A DNA stretch of 7,737 nucleotides from JAWWBG01 sp033721095 (lineage in GTDB: Bacteria; Actinomycetota; Nitriliruptoria; Nitriliruptorales; Nitriliruptoraceae). The stretch is from contig JAWWBG010000129.1 of NCBI GenBank assembly GCA_033721095.1, forward strand, positions 1-7,737, written 5' to 3'. The translations under genes and the position numbers were made by a program. The notes under the pieces were generated by a model. That model was not told the origin of the DNA. It ran no database searches and was given only the letters and a program-made list of their open reading frames with translations. Shown here piece after piece: positions 6,529-7,737 of the stretch; the first letter of the stretch is position 1; every line of letters starts with the position of its first letter.

Positions 6529-7362
6529 CTAGCCGAGCGGGACGCCGTTGGCGGTGATGCGGAACTCGCATCCCAGCGTTCGGGCGGCCCGGCGGCACAT
6601 CATCATGCGGTCAAGGAAGATCTCGAAGTACTCGATCACGGTCGAACGATCGGTGTCGAGCTCCAGCTCGAGCGTGATCGTGGCGGCCTCGGCGTCCACG
6701 CGCAGGAACGAGTGCGTGACGGCGTGGTTGACCCGGTCGTGGATGTCGGCGGTCGTGTCGGCGCCCTTGCGCACACGCGACCGGTGCACGTCGGCCTTGT
6801 CCGCCAGGATCACCGCCGCGCCGACGGGGCCGATGGAGGTGCCGTACTGCTCCTCGTGGTTGCCGACTGCCGACAGCACCAGCCCGATCCGATACGGGTC
6901 GACCTCGAGCCGACGGAGGGCGTCGTACGCGATCCAGGCACTCGACAGCCCGTGGTTGAGGCGTGAGACGACGTTGCCGACGTCATGGAGATAGCCCGCA
7001 ATGGCAGCGAGCTCGCACAGCGCCGCGTCAGCACCGAGGTGGTTGAGCACGTTGTGGGCGATGCGCCCCACGAGGTTCGCGTGCCGGAACCCGTGCTCCG
7101 TGTAGCCCTGCTGGCCCAGGAACTGGTCCGCCAGCTTGATGAACCCGGATGTGATCTGGTCCTGCTGAAGACGGGTGAGGACGTCGAGCTCGGTCCCCGT
7201 GCGACGGACGGCGTCGAGGGCGATCGCCTCGTTCTCGCGAACCGCGGCGGATGCGTCAACGCCGCGCAGCAGGGCCGTCTCGGCCGATTCGGCAATGACC
7301 GTGGCGGGATCGACCAGCGCCGACGGGGCGTCGTCGTCCTGCTGGTTGGCCTCCGAGGTCAT
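6529..7362 (-). CDS. HD-domain metal-dependent phosphohydrolase of unknown substrate
   Basis: A 277-residue soluble protein with no signal peptide or membrane segment. The N-terminal ~60 residues are acidic and Ala-rich. The HD-type core shows H90 and H94 in TEHGFRHANLV, H126-D127 in AGYLHDVGN (122-130), H137, NHEEQYG (168-174) with H169, and D188/D191 in ILADKADVH (185-193). These are the metal-binding His/Asp positions expected of an active HD hydrolase. The C-terminal ~70 residues (from about 210) are a mixed alpha/beta extension containing DIHDRVNHAVTHSF and LELELDTDRSTVIEYFEIF. The ATG overlaps the yajC TGA in an ATGA (7359-7362), and secD starts 17 nt downstream, so it is co-translated with Sec accessory genes. 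The substrate is unknown; a nucleotide or nucleotide second messenger is typical of the superfamily. It is unrelated in length and architecture to Rel despite both having HD folds. Confidence 0.9.
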   Translation of the reverse strand: MTSEANQQDDDAPSALVDPATVIAESAETALLRGVDASAAVRENEAIALDAVRRTGTELDVLTRLQQDQITSGFIKLADQFLGQQGYTEHGFRHANLVGRIAHNVLNHLGADAALCELAAIAGYLHDVGNVVSRLNHGLSSAWIAYDALRRLEVDPYRIGLVLSAVGNHEEQYGTSIGPVGAAVILADKADVHRSRVRKGADTTADIHDRVNHAVTHSFLRVDAEAATITLELELDTDRSTVIEYFEIFLDRMMMCRRAARTLGCEFRITANGVPLG

Positions 7363-7703
7363 TCCTCGTCGGCCGCCAGCACGTCGTCGGCCTCGTCGTC
7401 CTCGTCCTCGGGCTCCTCGCCGACGATCTTCATGAGGGCTTCACGCTGGTAACGCAGGACGATCCCCTCGGTCACCAGCAGGTCCATGTGATCATCCGCG
7501 AGGTCGACGACGCGGCCGTGCAGGCCACCCACGGTCACGATGTCGTCTCCGACCTCGACCTTCGTGAGCCGTTCCTTGCGTTCCTTCTGCTGCCGTTGCT
7601 GCGGCCGGATGAGGACGAACCACACGGCGACCATGATGACGACGAGCCCGATGAGGAAGGCCGGGGAGCCGCCGCTCTCTGCGGCTTCTTGCGCGATGAA
7701 CAC
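7359..7703 (-). CDS. yajC: Preprotein translocase accessory subunit YajC
   Basis: A small single-span membrane protein that associates with SecDF and the Sec translocon. From GTG at 7703 it has 114 residues: a short N-terminus MFIAQEAAESGG, one membrane helix (about 14-33), the family signature FVLIRPQQRQQKERKERL (29-46), then a small beta domain with VGDDIVTVGGLHGRVVDL (51-68). It ends in a very acidic tail (EEPEDEDDEADD, 96-107). I prefer GTG 7703 because the N-terminus then resembles typical YajC, but no Shine-Dalgarno is visible. GTG at 7727 is also in frame, and the frame stays open to the window edge, so the start is uncertain. The stop overlaps the next gene's start in an ATGA. It is the first operon gene seen here; the promoter is probably outside. 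Confidence 0.93.
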   Translation of the reverse strand: MFIAQEAAESGGSPAFLIGLVVIMVAVWFVLIRPQQRQQKERKERLTKVEVGDDIVTVGGLHGRVVDLADDHMDLLVTEGIVLRYQREALMKIVGEEPEDEDDEADDVLAADEE

Positions 7704-7737
7704 GATGCACCAACGGTTGCGGGACACGATTGCGCCC

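Noticed and set aside
6512..6598. Upstream extension of SecD to the first in-frame start at 6598
   Set aside because: It would overlap the HD gene by about 70 bp and add a basic leader unlike SecD; GTG 6511 has a well-placed AGGAG and leads straight into TM1.

Overview
The window is high-GC DNA that reads as a chromosomal stretch of an actinobacterium, probably a deep-branching lineage rather than a mycobacterium or streptomycete. The reasons are a SecD with an actinobacterial-type TM4 motif and a Pro/Ser/Thr-rich periplasmic insertion, GTG starts, and the linkage of the Sec accessory genes to a bifunctional Rel. The exact taxon cannot be read from the sequence.

Layout. The left end (1-828, + strand) is the 3' part of a gene for a secreted or surface protein whose 5' end lies outside the window. 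It ends at a strong intrinsic terminator. From 829 to 1199 is a convergent intergenic region. From 7703 down to 1200, on the minus strand, is a compact operon in the order yajC, HD-domain hydrolase, secD, secF, relA. Adjacent genes overlap by an ATGA (yajC/HD and secD/secF) or are spaced by 17 nt with a clear Shine-Dalgarno (HD/secD). The last gap, secF to relA, is about 117 nt. yajC, secD and secF encode the SecDF-YajC complex that uses the proton gradient to help pull proteins through SecYEG. relA encodes the (p)ppGpp synthetase/hydrolase of the stringent response. The HD protein is an uncharacterised metal phosphohydrolase held inside this operon, and no apt gene lies between secF and relA.

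The most unusual observation is in the convergent intergenic region. It carries a second, diverged copy of the last codons of BOTH flanking genes, each on its proper strand and each ending in its own stop codon. A copy of the surface-protein tail lies at 946-1011 (+) and a copy of the Rel C-terminus at 1067-1120 (-). The two tails sit 55 bp apart, like a miniature convergent gene junction nested inside the present one. This looks like a scar of gene displacement or insertion of a homologous foreign junction. The rest of the window is ordinary housekeeping sequence. I did not find a defence system, CRISPR array, insertion sequence, tRNA or rRNA.
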